Assembly: GCA_965237635.1 (NCBI GenBank)
Contig: CBDEFX010000002.1
Location: forward strand, 1,922,001 to 1,986,000
Reading direction: 5' to 3'
Length of the DNA: 64,000 nt
Source of the DNA: CBDEFX01 sp965237635
GTDB lineage: Bacteria; Chloroflexota; Dehalococcoidia; Lucifugimonadales; CAUZJF01
The notes beneath the pieces were generated by a model. It did not search any database, was not told where the DNA came from, and saw only the letters and a list, made by a program, of their open reading frames with translations. How positions within the stretch are numbered: position 1 is the first letter of the stretch; every line of letters starts with the position of its first letter. The translations under genes and the position numbers were made by a program. Positions 53,036 to 62,634 of this stretch are shown here, piece after piece.

Positions 53036-53655
53036 TACGACTCGCTGTCCGCCAGGGGCTTCGGCGGGGTGGAACTGGTGGTATCGGACGCTCATCAGGG
53101 ACTCCGAGGCGCCATCGCCGCAGTCTTCGGCGGAGCCAGCTGGCAACGGTGCCGCACCCACTTCATGGCCAACCTGCTCACTCGGGTCCCCAGGCGCGCC
53201 CAGCCATGGGTAGCCACCATGGTGTGCACCATCTACCAGCAACCCTCCCCCGATGAGGTACACGCCCAGCTCGACAGGGTGACCGATCAACTCCAGAACC
53301 GGTTCCCTCAGGTCGCCTCTCTACTGGACGCGGCCGGACCCGAAGTCCTGGCCTTCTCCAGCTTCCCACTCGTCCACTGGAAGAAGATCTGGTCCAACAA
53401 CCCACAGGAGCGTCTCAACAAGGAGATCCGGCGACGCACCGATGTGGTGGGCATCTTCCCTAACCGGCCGGCCGTGCGCCGCCTCGTTGGCGCCGTCCTG
53501 GCTGAGCAGCACGACGAATGGGTCGTCGGACGTCGATACCTCACACCCGCCATTCTGACCTTCAACGAAGCTCTTCCGGAGGCCGATCTCGCGGAGGCGA
53601 CAGCCGCCTAAACAACAGCAACACGATGACGCACTCTTACACCACTTGACGGGAC
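53036..53655 (+). pseudogene. 5'-truncated IS256-family transposase with right IS end
   Basis: From codon LSARGFGGVELVVSDAHQGL the frame gives the C-terminal half of an IS256 (Mutator-type) transposase, with CRTHFMANLL, PQERLNKEIRRRTDVVGIFPN and LAEQHDEWVVGRRY, and stops at 53609-53611 (TAA). The catalytic N-terminal half is absent; the left end falls at the AbrB start. The right end is near ACCACTTGACGGGACGTGACC. It appears to have inserted into the IS3 orfA remnant next to it. Confidence 0.85.
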
Positions 53656-53866
53656 GTGACCCTACCGGCTTTTCAGCCTGCCCTGTCCCGGCGCCAAATA
53701 ACTGCGCCGCACGATCCAGCAACTGGGTCTTCCATTGCGTGATCTGGTTCGGGTGCACATCGAACTGGCTTGCCAACTCCGAAAGTGTCCGGTCGCCGCG
53801 CACTGCGGCAAGAGCCACCTTCGCCTTGAACTCTGCCGAGTGGTTACGGCGGGGTCGTCTGCTCAT
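53655..53866 (-). pseudogene. truncated IS3-family OrfA
   Basis: The first 70 residues of an IS3/IS911-type OrfA are present (SAEFKAKVALAAVRGDRTLSELA, VHPNQITQWKTQLLD), a helix-turn-helix DNA-binding protein. The frame then runs into IS256-derived sequence. It starts at ATG 53866 and is flanked upstream by the complete IS256 element. OrfB is missing. Confidence 0.8.
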
Positions 53867-53898
53867 CTCTCGCTCCTGTCTCCGAGAGCACTATCATG

Positions 53899-55269
53899 GA
53901 GGTATCCTCAAAAAGTGTGTAAACGGTCAGGCGGTGTACCCTCTCTCTGAACAACACGGGCTCGAGGCCCAAGATACGAGGAGATAGACCGCCTATGGGA
54001 AAGAGAAGCACTAGGAGCAGGTCGGAGTCAAGGCCGGAGTGGGAGCAGTTGGAGGATTGGGTGCGAGGCCATGTCCAGCGGCTGATCCAGGAGTTGCTGG
54101 AGGAAGAGGTGACGGAGTTTCTAGGAAGGGCGAAGTCGGCCCGCAGGTCTGAGTCGGACAACGAGAGAGGCTATAGGAACGGATACGGCAAACCCCGAAG
54201 GCTTACGCTGAGTTCGGGAACGGTACAGCTGAGGAGGCCACGAGTCCGCAACACCGAAGAGGAGTTCGAGAGCCGGCTGCTGCCGCTGTTCGTCAACAGG
54301 ACCAGGAAGGTTGCTGAGTTGACCCCCCAGTTGTACCTACATGGCCTTTCCGAAGGTGACTTCGACCTGGCGGTGCGGGGACTGCTGGGAGAAGAGGCAC
54401 CGATATCGGCGAGCACGGTAGCCCGGTTGAAGGATAAGTGGAACGATGAGCTTGCCCAATGGCGCGCTAGGCCCCTGGATGACCTGGAAGTGGTGTACAT
54501 GTAGGTGGATGGAGTCTACGTCAAGGCCGGTCTTGAGCGGGAGAAGGCGGCGATCCTGGTGGTGATGGCGGCCCTGAGCGACGGAAGGAAGGTGGTGGTG
54601 AGCGCGATTCCCGGATACAGGGAGTCCATAGAGAGCTGGTCCGATGTGCTCAGGGACATGAGGCGCCGCGGGCTGGAGTACCCAAGACTGGTAATTGGAG
54701 ACGGACATCTGGGCATCTGGGGAGCTCTGCGCAACGTCTATCCTCAGGCGGCCGAGCAACGCTGCTGGAACCACAAGATCCTAAACGTGCTCGCCAAGCT
54801 TCCAAAGCGACAACAGGACCAGGCCAAGCTCATGCTGCGTACTATCCCCTACGCGCCGACTCGGACAGAGGCTGAGCGGCTCAGGACGGTGTTCACCAGG
54901 TGGTGCGGCGACCATTCCTACGAGGCGGCCTCAGAGGCCCTGGAGCGGGACTGGGACCGCATGGTCACCTTCTATGACTTCCCAAAGGAGCACTGGGGGC
55001 ACCTTCGCACGACGAACCCGGTAGAATCACCCTTCGCGGCCCTCAGGCTTCGGACCGATGCCGCCAAGCACTACAAGAGGGTCGATCGGGCGATAGCGGT
55101 GATCTGGAAAATGTTGATGGTCGCCGAACAGCGCTTCAGGCGTCTGAAGGCCCCTGAGTTGATCGAAGACGTCTATCTCGGTGCACAGTATGCGGATGGA
55201 ATCGCCATTGAATCAACGGCTGAGAAGGTCGCCGCCTGATGTCGTTTACACACCTATTGACGTAACCTC
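53899..55269 (+). mobile_element. complete IS256-family insertion sequence
   Basis: The 1371-bp element is bounded by imperfect inverted repeats: GTGTGTAAACGGTCAGGCGG inside the left end and its counterpart GTGTGTAAACGACATCAGGC at the right. It is flanked by the 8-bp target duplication CTATCATG at 53891-53898 and 55270-55277. This perfect duplication shows a recent, intact insertion, although its transposase has an in-frame TAG. Confidence 0.92.
53995..55239 (+). pseudogene. IS256-family transposase with in-frame TAG
   Basis: The 414-codon frame has GYRNGYGKPRR and RVRNTEEEFESRLLP, then VDGVYVKAGLEREKA (first catalytic Asp), VIGDGHLGIWGAL (second) and TTNPVESPFAALRLRT (third acid region). 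A TAG at 54502-54504 (codon 170) lies one codon before VDGVYVK, where relatives usually have Trp (YLWVDGVY-type). Both halves are otherwise perfect. As the element has a perfect target duplication, the mutation is recent or the TAG is translated. Confidence 0.9.
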
Positions 55270-55413
55270 CTATCATGCCCTCAATCAGGCAGCGATTCCA
55301 CTTATCCCCCTGTTCAGATTTCCGGAGCCACTTCTTACAGACCTCCCGTCCTTGATGGATCTAAGAACGGGATCTGCCGACAGCCTACAGGTTCAAGCCC
55401 ACTCAGGTTGGAC

Positions 55414-56949
55414 CTAAAGTGGACGGTAGGTGGTACCGTCTTCGAGATGTGGTTGGACCCCGGTCTTCGGATCAACGGTTACAAACTGGTAGCGAAGCCT
55501 CGCACCTATCATTCCGTCGGCGTCCCGTATGTCCCATTCCTGGGCTATAAGCCGGCGGGTGACGACCGGTCTATCGCCATTCCATAGCAACATCTCTCCC
55601 GTTGCCGGGGTGTTCACCGTCTGCAGCTGTACGATCAGGCCATCTTCGTCCGCCACGGCCTTGGCGAACGTTCCCTCCGCCGTCCTCCGGCAATCATTGT
55701 TGTTAACGTACACCCGGCGACATTCGTTGTCGAAGTAAAATATGGTGACTCTAAGGAACTGGTACTTGTCCCCTTCCGTGGGAGTATAGGATTCCGGTGT
55801 CATGTCACTGACGCTGATGGGCAAGAAGGGAATGAACGCGGTAGTGGCCCTGAAGGCCCTGGCCCACTCTATTCTGAAAGGTTTCGGCGAGCCGTCCGGA
55901 TCCGAAATGCTGGCTCTCACACTGCGGCCCACCCTGGGATCAGTCGTTGACAGGCTGACGCTCCCCGGTTCATCGATATTGGTGACTCGGATGCTCACCT
56001 GGGCGGTGTCGTCGGTCGTTGGCTCCGACTCCGTGGAGCCCGAGGCGTCCTCCCCGTCGGTCACGCTGACGGTGAGCGAGTAGGAACTTTTTGACTCGAA
56101 GTCGACAGTAGCGCCCGGCTTGGCGACGATCTCGCCGGTGCTCGCGTTCAGGGCGAACACCCTGTTGAATTTCGCGGCGTCGGTTCCGCCGACGGAATAG
56201 GTGAGGGAGTCGCCATCGGGCTCGCGGGCGGGCACTGCGCCCACGACAGTGTCCGCGGCGGTGTTTTCGATCACCGAGAACTCGTAGGATTCCTTTTGGT
56301 CGCAGCCGCCGTCGGAAAAGACCGGGGTCGATATGGTCGGGGCGCCGCCGGTGGCAAAGACGGCCATTCTCAAGGCGTAGGATTCCCTTTGTACCCACCT
56401 GGCGCCATATTTCGCTAGCATCATGTCGCCTAATGCCCAGCCTGCCTCCGTCGCCGGGTGCTCAGCGGTCGATACCGTTTTTCCTAGTTCAATTAGTCCG
56501 GAGTCATCTGGCCGGAATACCGACACCCAGTAGGTGGTGTTTGCGGCCAGTTCATATCCACTGCTCGCGAAGTCCTCGGCGGTGTCAAGAGAATCGTCGA
56601 TGGATGGGTTGGTCAGCGTATGCAGTACCGGTCCCAGATTCCCCGACCTGTAGGAGCGTATGGACACCACGGGTGCCGGAGTTCCCCAAGAATGGGCGCT
56701 CATGTACAAACGCACCTGGTCAAGGGTAGCGGTGACATTGCTGGTGCAGAAGGACTGCGAGAAAGTGTGAGCAAACCCCATTATTTCGCCGCCGGCCACC
56801 GGCTTATCCAGGTTGCTGACCCTGACGGTTGAGATCTCCTGCGCTTGCGCGGGGTTGGCGCCGGCAATAACGAGCAGGAGCGTTGCGACCATCGCCAATG
56901 TTAAGAGAACACCCGAACGAAAACTGTTGAATATGCTTGTCATCTTCAT
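55414..56949 (-). CDS. exported cadherin-like repeat protein
   Basis: This 511-residue protein has an N-terminal signal peptide (SGVLLTLAMVATLLLVIAGANPAQA), then an about 190-residue beta-rich region resembling a choice-of-anchor domain, and a cadherin-like unit YEFSVIENTAADTVVGAV ... DGDSLTYSVGG ... LNASTGEIVAKPG ... VTVSVTDGEDASG. Further immunoglobulin-like sequence follows with IDEPGSVSLS. It would be an extracellular or surface-attached protein involved in adhesion or calcium binding. No sorting motif is seen at the C-terminus. Stop codon TAA on the minus strand follows the last codon. Confidence 0.8.
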   Translation of the reverse strand: MKMTSIFNSFRSGVLLTLAMVATLLLVIAGANPAQAQEISTVRVSNLDKPVAGGEIMGFAHTFSQSFCTSNVTATLDQVRLYMSAHSWGTPAPVVSIRSYRSGNLGPVLHTLTNPSIDDSLDTAEDFASSGYELAANTTYWVSVFRPDDSGLIELGKTVSTAEHPATEAGWALGDMMLAKYGARWVQRESYALRMAVFATGGAPTISTPVFSDGGCDQKESYEFSVIENTAADTVVGAVPAREPDGDSLTYSVGGTDAAKFNRVFALNASTGEIVAKPGATVDFESKSSYSLTVSVTDGEDASGSTESEPTTDDTAQVSIRVTNIDEPGSVSLSTTDPRVGRSVRASISDPDGSPKPFRIEWARAFRATTAFIPFLPISVSDMTPESYTPTEGDKYQFLRVTIFYFDNECRRVYVNNNDCRRTAEGTFAKAVADEDGLIVQLQTVNTPATGEMLLWNGDRPVVTRRLIAQEWDIRDADGMIGARLRYQFVTVDPKTGVQPHLEDGTTYRPL

Positions 56950-57036
56950 CTAGGCCTCCAATGATTATTGTCTTGAATTTCCAATGCACTCGATGCTGTG
57001 GGCCAGGCGGATGATTGGATGTGACGGACACCGACG

Positions 57037-57165
57037 TCACGGCGGGACGGCCGACGAGGGTGTCTGTGCATGGGCGATGGAAACGAGGCCCAGCAACAGG
57101 GCCAGGATTCCAAATGCAACCGTCAGTCTCTTCGCAGTTCTTCTTCTCGAAGTCAGGGTTGTCAT
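57037..57165 (-). pseudogene. truncated exported protein, signal peptide only
   Basis: The ATG at 57165 has GGGAGAAACC just upstream. The 42 codons encode TSRRRTAKRLTVAFGILALLLGLVSIAHAQT, a typical Sec signal with AHA cleavage site, and stop almost at once. It seems to be the start of a lost exported gene of the same kind as those at 55414 and 59287. Confidence 0.4.
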
Positions 57166-57454
57166 GGTTTCTCCCGGTCTCTTGATCTCCCAACCGGAAA
57201 TGATGCTCGCGGCGAGCACGGCGGCGTCACAACCGGCTCAGGACGCGCAATTGTGTGAAGCGGAGACAAGGGGTCATCGTCGGGCTAACGGTCGCCGGCT
57301 CAACAATGCGGCGCATCTTCTGTCCCGCGCCGGGCAACCCGTATTCAGAACAATATGTCTCAGCCTCGCAACCACGCAGCGAACCACGCCCCTTTTGACC
57401 AAGCTTACCCATTTCAGAGGCTAATACTTTTCTTAGGATTTTCGATAGATCAAA

Positions 57455-57851
57455 ACGGAAAGAATGGCCTTTCTCTTTTGCTCATTTCCGGGGACCGTTG
57501 TGCCCAGTCGGATTGGTACGTTGTTCACTCCCAGTGGCCCGGGCGATTGGTGTAGATCGGCATGGGCAACCGCCGCTGTCGCCGCGCGGCCGCTGTTGCA
57601 TGGATGTTGCTGCGCGGGTACAGACAGATGCATTGGGCCCGGGACGGCAAAGCGCATCCAGGTGGGTGACGTTGGCCTGTGACTTTGCACTGGGAGCCCT
57701 GACTTGCGTAAGGCTGAGATGGGAGCCATGGCGAACCGGTTTTCACCGGCCAGCCGGGCCGACCCGGACGTCGTTCCGGATGCGGCACGGGTTTCGGTCT
57801 GGGGCCGCTGGTTCGTCGGATTGGTGTCCGTCTTGGTGGCAGACCTGTAGA
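57455..57851 (+). pseudogene. remnant of the 5' end of a sensor-kinase gene
   Basis: The region from ATGGCCTTTCTCTTTT to a TAG at 57849 mirrors the leader and first codons of the kinase at 63041-63400. From ATG 57719, MGAMANRFSPASRADPDVVPDAARVSVWGRWFVGLVSV resembles the kinase start MGAIAKRFSP, then diverges and stops. It is a decayed duplicate about 5.6 kb away. The sequence from here to 58145 shows no clear gene. Confidence 0.6.
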
Positions 57852-58145
57852 CCGCTGCGGCTGAGAATGAGGTGGATTCTGATGTTGCGGTCGACAAGAT
57901 CCACTCAGGCAAGGAGTTCGTCCGTAGGGCCTCCGCTTTGAGCGACAGGCTCGTCGCGCTGCCGACTTCAGGACAACGGTCTTCAGCTCCACCGCCCCTA
58001 TCGGTATCGGGTCGGCGCCTCAGCAGTCGATGCCGGGGCATTTGTCTCCGCATCCATTCGATCAACACGAAAGCTGTTCGCAAGGCTGGAGACATCGACT
58101 CCAATCTGATTGCGATTCAGCGCCGCTGCTTCAGTTCATAGTGGG

Positions 58146-59098
58146 TTATGCCGCAGGGAGCGGGGGCGGCGGAGAGGACGAGGAGCCCTCCATATTTTGG
58201 GCCAGCCGGGAGAACAGAAAGAATATCTCCCCTGCCGTATTTGTGGCCTTGAGGATGCTTGCCTGGACAGCATCGCCCGAGGAGGTGACCCTCAATATGT
58301 AGTCGTTCCTGACCCGGCGGAACAACTCAGAGCGGTCGCCAGTGATTTGGTTGGCCGTTAGACGGAGCTCCGGGTCCGGGTTGGCCAGCCCATCTGCCAT
58401 TACCAGGACCACGGCATCTATGCCTTCGATCAGAACGTTCCGCAGTTGGCCCGCAGCCTCCCCCCTGGGCAGTTCGTTGAGCTCCGTGCACAATTCCGCG
58501 AACTGTTCCTCCAGCCAGACAATCAACCTCTGTTGGACCAGTATGGAATTGACGGCCTCAATCTCGTGGCTGGGGTATCTTAGCCTGGCCTCTGTGAGGA
58601 AGTCGTCAATCTCCGCCATCAGTGGTCTGACAGAATTCCTCAGGGAGTCTATTTCGCTCCACAGACGCACGGCATCCAAATACGATGACAAGCCGGAAAC
58701 ACACGTCGCTGCTCCAGGGCGACAAGATGCAGCGCCGTACTGATGTCCCCATATCTCCGGGAATGAATGTGGGCGGCTCTCGACATCACTTCAGCCGGCG
58801 TGTCCGGCCACAGGCGCGAATAGAGACGCGCCATGAAGGACAGAAGGAGCATGAAGGGCAACAATACTAGTAAATCGCTCAGCATTCCCAGCACCGCTAT
58901 TGGCTGTTCCAAGGGAATGGTCAGGAGTACCGCTGATGAAAGCGCTACTCCTGACCATAGCTCCAAGAGAAACAGCGCAACAAATGTTGCAACGATCACG
59001 GGGTTGTAGAGAATCTGGAACATCGCGACCCGGCGCGACATGTCCGAACTTGGGCCTATCGACCCATTGATGCGCTTTGCTGACAGCAATGGCATCAT
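58146..59098 (-). pseudogene. Na/Pi-cotransporter-like gene, truncated and frameshifted
   Basis: Two overlapping frames fit one gene. The first (59098-58700) has SRRVAMFQILYNPVIVATFVALFLL and two more helices, then RRYGDISTALHLVALEQRR. The second begins GLSSYLDAVRLWSEIDSLRNSVRP and continues into a PhoU-like helical region. They join if two bases (GT) are removed from a GTGTG run near 58700. The family assignment comes from ARRVAxxHLLFN-like and PhoU-like patterns and is tentative. The N-terminal half of a cotransporter is missing. Probably non-functional. Confidence 0.55.
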
Positions 59099-59286
59099 CA
59101 GGTGGCAACCAGTTCAAAACTGCCTCGACGCCTACGACGAGTATGCGAGTGTACTTCAGGAGAGCCCTGTAACCCCACCGCTCAGATCATGCTCCGGAAG
59201 CTTGATCCCGCCACCGTTAGAATGTGTCAAGCCGCCAGGGAACGTGCACGGCAATGTGCGGAACAGCGACGGTGGGGGGATGGAGG

Positions 59287-62200
59287 TCAGGGAGACGTCA
59301 GGGCCGTCACGGATAGATCACTTCCATAGGTCTCTCGGTAGCCATTGACTGCGGTGATACGGAATGAGTAGGCCTTCCCGGGGAGTAGATCCGTGATGGT
59401 TGCGGTGGTCACTGTGCCAGTCGTCTGCAGCGCTCCGAACCACCCATTGCCTGAATCCGTGGCCTGTTTCACACTGAACAAGTCTACGTTTGCGGCTTCA
59501 TCAGCCGGGACGTTCCACGTCAAGATCACGGAAGTCCGGGTCACGTTGCTAGTCTGCAAGCCGGTAGGCACAGGGGGTGCCGGCGGCGGAGGCGGGGCAT
59601 CTTCCGGCGAGGGGCACTGGGCTCTCCAATCATTGACGGGAAGGTACTTGAGAAGCAGTCCGTAGAGGCGAGGATCGTATTCCGCCAGGGATTGCCGGTT
59701 GAACCTAGACCAGGTTGTCCTTGGAGAGAAGTATGCCTCCACGGCATCGGCAAAGTATTCACGCTCGTTCGAACTGCCATACCTGCCTTGCCAAAGCCCT
59801 TCCTCCATGGCCGCCTCGTAGGCACGCACAGTCTCATCGAACTCACTTTGCGTAAGCCCTTGTCTTTGCAGCGCGTGGCCAAACTCGTGGTTGAACGTGT
59901 CGTAGAGTCCAAGCCTTCTACGGATTTCTCCCGGATAGCAAAGGAGGTTCTCTTCGTCTGTTTTTGCTCGTCTCAAGGCGTTGCTATAGGTGGCGGTGGA
60001 TCCGGGCGTGGTGGCGGCCTTCAAGACGTGACGCACGTTCGCCTGGGCCATTCTGGCGTGGGCGCCAGGGTGAGCGGACAGCATGTTCATGATGTGGTTC
60101 CATGCCAGCTTGATGGCGAAGTCCGACACTTCATCTGATCCGACGACATCTATTCCTCCAGCTGAGCAGTATTTGTCGTACTGCGCGAGGCGATCCGGCG
60201 GCGCCGTTACGACGCATCCGTCCGTTCCTACGATAGGCGCCGGGGTCACCAGCAGTTCGTCCGACCAATCCGACGTCCCCTCTGCGTTGGCAGCACGCAC
60301 ACGGAGGTAATAGTTCAACGGATACGGCAGTCCGCTCACCACCGCCGAGGAACCGGTGACCGTCAGGGAGGCGTCTCCGGCAGGGAGCTCCGTCCACACC
60401 GAATCATGGGCATGGCGGTAGCTAAACTGGTATGACGCCGCGTTGGGCGCGTCATACCAGTCCAACTCGACTGATTCGTCGTCCTGCAAAGCACCGATCA
60501 GGCCGGCCGGCGTGTCAGGCGTGACCTCAGTCAGGACTGTCGGTGGCTCCTCCTTGACCTCGAAGCCCTCGCTGGCGGACGCGACCTGCGCGCCGTCGTC
60601 ATCGAACACACAGACCGACACACTGTATGAGCCCAATGCGCAGTCGCCCGACACCGACGCCTCGAGCAACTCAGAGGACCCGGTCCGCACCAGCGTCCAT
60701 TCAATCCGATCCGCATAGAAACGAATCGCTGCGCCCATCCCGCCGCCTTCGCAGCCGTCCGCGTCGTTGCCGTCACTGTCGACCACATCGACACGGTAGG
60801 TGTAGTCCACCCCGGTCAAGTCGGAGATGCCACCCAGCGCGTCAAGGCCGCGCACCTCCACGGTAACCGTCTGCTCAGACCCAAACAGCGTCCAAGGCGG
60901 CGCCTCTAGCAACACCAGAATCTCATTCTCGGCGACCGCGTCCTGCCCCTCGCCATCGGGCGGCACGACGATCGGTGTGGGAGCGGCCAGGGTCGTGATG
61001 CCGGTCTGAAACTGCGGGCCCGCGCCGTGGGCGTTGATGGCGGCCACGGCGTAGCGGTAGGCGGTCTCAGCCGACACGGTGTCGTCCGTGTAGCTCGTGG
61101 AGGCGGAGCCGGTGTCGGACACCAGTTCGGTCAGATTGTCGGCGTCCGGCCCCCGCCAGATCCTGTAGCCCGTAATGCTGCTGTTCTGCGGATCGTCCCA
61201 CGAGAGGCTCACCCGGTCATGGGAGGGGGTAGCGACGAGACCCGTGGGCGCCGACGGCGGCTGAGGCGCCGCTGGGGTGGTAACGCTGGCCGTGGCGGAT
61301 TGCACCCCGTCCCCATCGGGGCTCAGGGCCAGCACCTCGTAGTAGTAGGCGGTTTCCGCAGCCACGGTAGTGTCCGTATACTCCGTGCCGGTGCTCCCGG
61401 TGTCCTCCACGATGGCCGAGAGGGAGTTTGCGTCCGTTCCCCGCAGCACCCGGTAACCGGTGAGGCTCCCCCGACTGGGGGCCGTCCAGGTCAGGGTCAC
61501 GCTGTTGTGGGCCGGCTGTGCCGCGGTGAGCCCGGTGGGCGCCGCCGGCGAGTCGTCCTTGACCCGGGTGGTGACGGTGGCTGCCCACGGCCCGGCCGGT
61601 TTGCCACCGGGCCCTCCGCTGGTGTAGCGGGTGCGGGCCTTGACCTTGAAGGTCTCCCCTTTGGCCAGCCCGGTGAGGGTGATGGACCGCTTCTCCCCGC
61701 TGGGGTACTCGTTCCCCCGGTCAGCCTCGTTGGAGCGACTGTAGGAGAGGAAGTCCAGGCTTTCTTTCGCCCAGATGATCCGGTAGTCCGATGGCGCCGG
61801 GTCAGGTGCGTCCCAGGAAATGGTGAGCTTGCCGGGGCTCGCGCTGGAGAGACGGAGGTTGGGGACAGAGCCGTTCCCTACCTCACGGTCAGGCTCGGCC
61901 GGCGTGGTGGCGCTGGCCGTTGTGGACTGCGCCCCGCCTCCATCGGGGCTGAGGGCCAGCACCGCGTAGTGGTAGGCAGTCTCCGCGGCCACCGTGGAGT
62001 CCGTGTACTCCGTGCCCGTGCTCCCGGTGTCCGCTGCGATGGCCGAGAGGGAGTTTGTGTCCACACCCCGCAGCACCCTGTAACCGGTGACGGTCCCCCG
62101 GCTGGGGGCCGTCCAGGTGAGGGTCACGCTGTCATGGGCCACCTGGGGGGCGGTGAGCCCGGTGGGGGCCGCCGGCGGATCGTCCTTGACCCTTGTGGTC

Positions 62201-62634
62201 ATGGTTTCCGTCCATGGACCGCTCCAGGGGCCGTTGTTCTGCCCGCCGTTGGTGTACCGGGCGCGGGCCATGACCTTGAAGGTCTCGCCCTTGGTCAGCC
62301 CGGTGAGGGTGATGGACCGCTTCTCACCGCTGGGGTACTCGTTCCCCCGATTGGCCTCGTTGGAGTTCTTGTAGGAGAGAAAGTCCAAGCCCTGTTCCGC
62401 CCAAATAATCCGGTAGTCTGACGGGGCCGGGTCGGGCGCATCCCAAGAGGCCGTCAGCTCACCGGGGGTGGCGCTGGAGAGGCGGAGGTTGGGGACGGCG
62501 CCGCGGTCGCTCTGGGCCTGGGCGCTCGTGCTGACGAGCAGGAGGGCCGCGATCATGGACATGGCCGCGAGGGTGGCCAGGGTTATGAGTACCCTCCCCG
62601 GGGTGGTGGCTGAATTCCTCTTGTTGGACAGCAT
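59287..62634 (-). CDS. large exported FN3-repeat protein with HExxH metalloprotease-like domain
   Basis: This 1115-residue protein has a signal peptide (LITLATLAAMSMIAALLLVSTSAQA). Five FN3 domains cover about residues 45-550; numbers 1-2 are nearly repeated by 3-4, as at the DNA level (about 61.3-61.9 and 61.9-62.5 kb). A beta-rich region and another FN3 follow. A domain at about 800-1010 contains FNHEFGHAL (HExxH at 916-920) and, 40 residues later, EREYFADAVEAYF, a likely third zinc ligand region. A final FN3 ends the protein. The arrangement suggests a secreted zinc protease or an inactive relative that binds surfaces. No substrate can be named. Confidence 0.8.
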   Translation of the reverse strand: MLSNKRNSATTPGRVLITLATLAAMSMIAALLLVSTSAQAQSDRGAVPNLRLSSATPGELTASWDAPDPAPSDYRIIWAEQGLDFLSYKNSNEANRGNEYPSGEKRSITLTGLTKGETFKVMARARYTNGGQNNGPWSGPWTETMTTRVKDDPPAAPTGLTAPQVAHDSVTLTWTAPSRGTVTGYRVLRGVDTNSLSAIAADTGSTGTEYTDSTVAAETAYHYAVLALSPDGGGAQSTTASATTPAEPDREVGNGSVPNLRLSSASPGKLTISWDAPDPAPSDYRIIWAKESLDFLSYSRSNEADRGNEYPSGEKRSITLTGLAKGETFKVKARTRYTSGGPGGKPAGPWAATVTTRVKDDSPAAPTGLTAAQPAHNSVTLTWTAPSRGSLTGYRVLRGTDANSLSAIVEDTGSTGTEYTDTTVAAETAYYYEVLALSPDGDGVQSATASVTTPAAPQPPSAPTGLVATPSHDRVSLSWDDPQNSSITGYRIWRGPDADNLTELVSDTGSASTSYTDDTVSAETAYRYAVAAINAHGAGPQFQTGITTLAAPTPIVVPPDGEGQDAVAENEILVLLEAPPWTLFGSEQTVTVEVRGLDALGGISDLTGVDYTYRVDVVDSDGNDADGCEGGGMGAAIRFYADRIEWTLVRTGSSELLEASVSGDCALGSYSVSVCVFDDDGAQVASASEGFEVKEEPPTVLTEVTPDTPAGLIGALQDDESVELDWYDAPNAASYQFSYRHAHDSVWTELPAGDASLTVTGSSAVVSGLPYPLNYYLRVRAANAEGTSDWSDELLVTPAPIVGTDGCVVTAPPDRLAQYDKYCSAGGIDVVGSDEVSDFAIKLAWNHIMNMLSAHPGAHARMAQANVRHVLKAATTPGSTATYSNALRRAKTDEENLLCYPGEIRRRLGLYDTFNHEFGHALQRQGLTQSEFDETVRAYEAAMEEGLWQGRYGSSNEREYFADAVEAYFSPRTTWSRFNRQSLAEYDPRLYGLLLKYLPVNDWRAQCPSPEDAPPPPPAPPVPTGLQTSNVTRTSVILTWNVPADEAANVDLFSVKQATDSGNGWFGALQTTGTVTTATITDLLPGKAYSFRITAVNGYRETYGSDLSVTALTSP

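Noticed and set aside
55380..55420. GGTTCAAGCCC resembling a tRNA T-loop
   Set aside because: No matching T stem, anticodon arm or acceptor stem could be built around it.
57433..58104. 223-codon minus-strand frame
   Set aside because: Part of it is the antisense shadow of the kinase remnant and matches the same shadow at 63190-63378.
61027..62421. 464-codon plus-strand open frame
   Set aside because: It is antisense to the FN3 protein; its Gly/Arg/Val-rich repeats mirror the duplicated FN3 codons.
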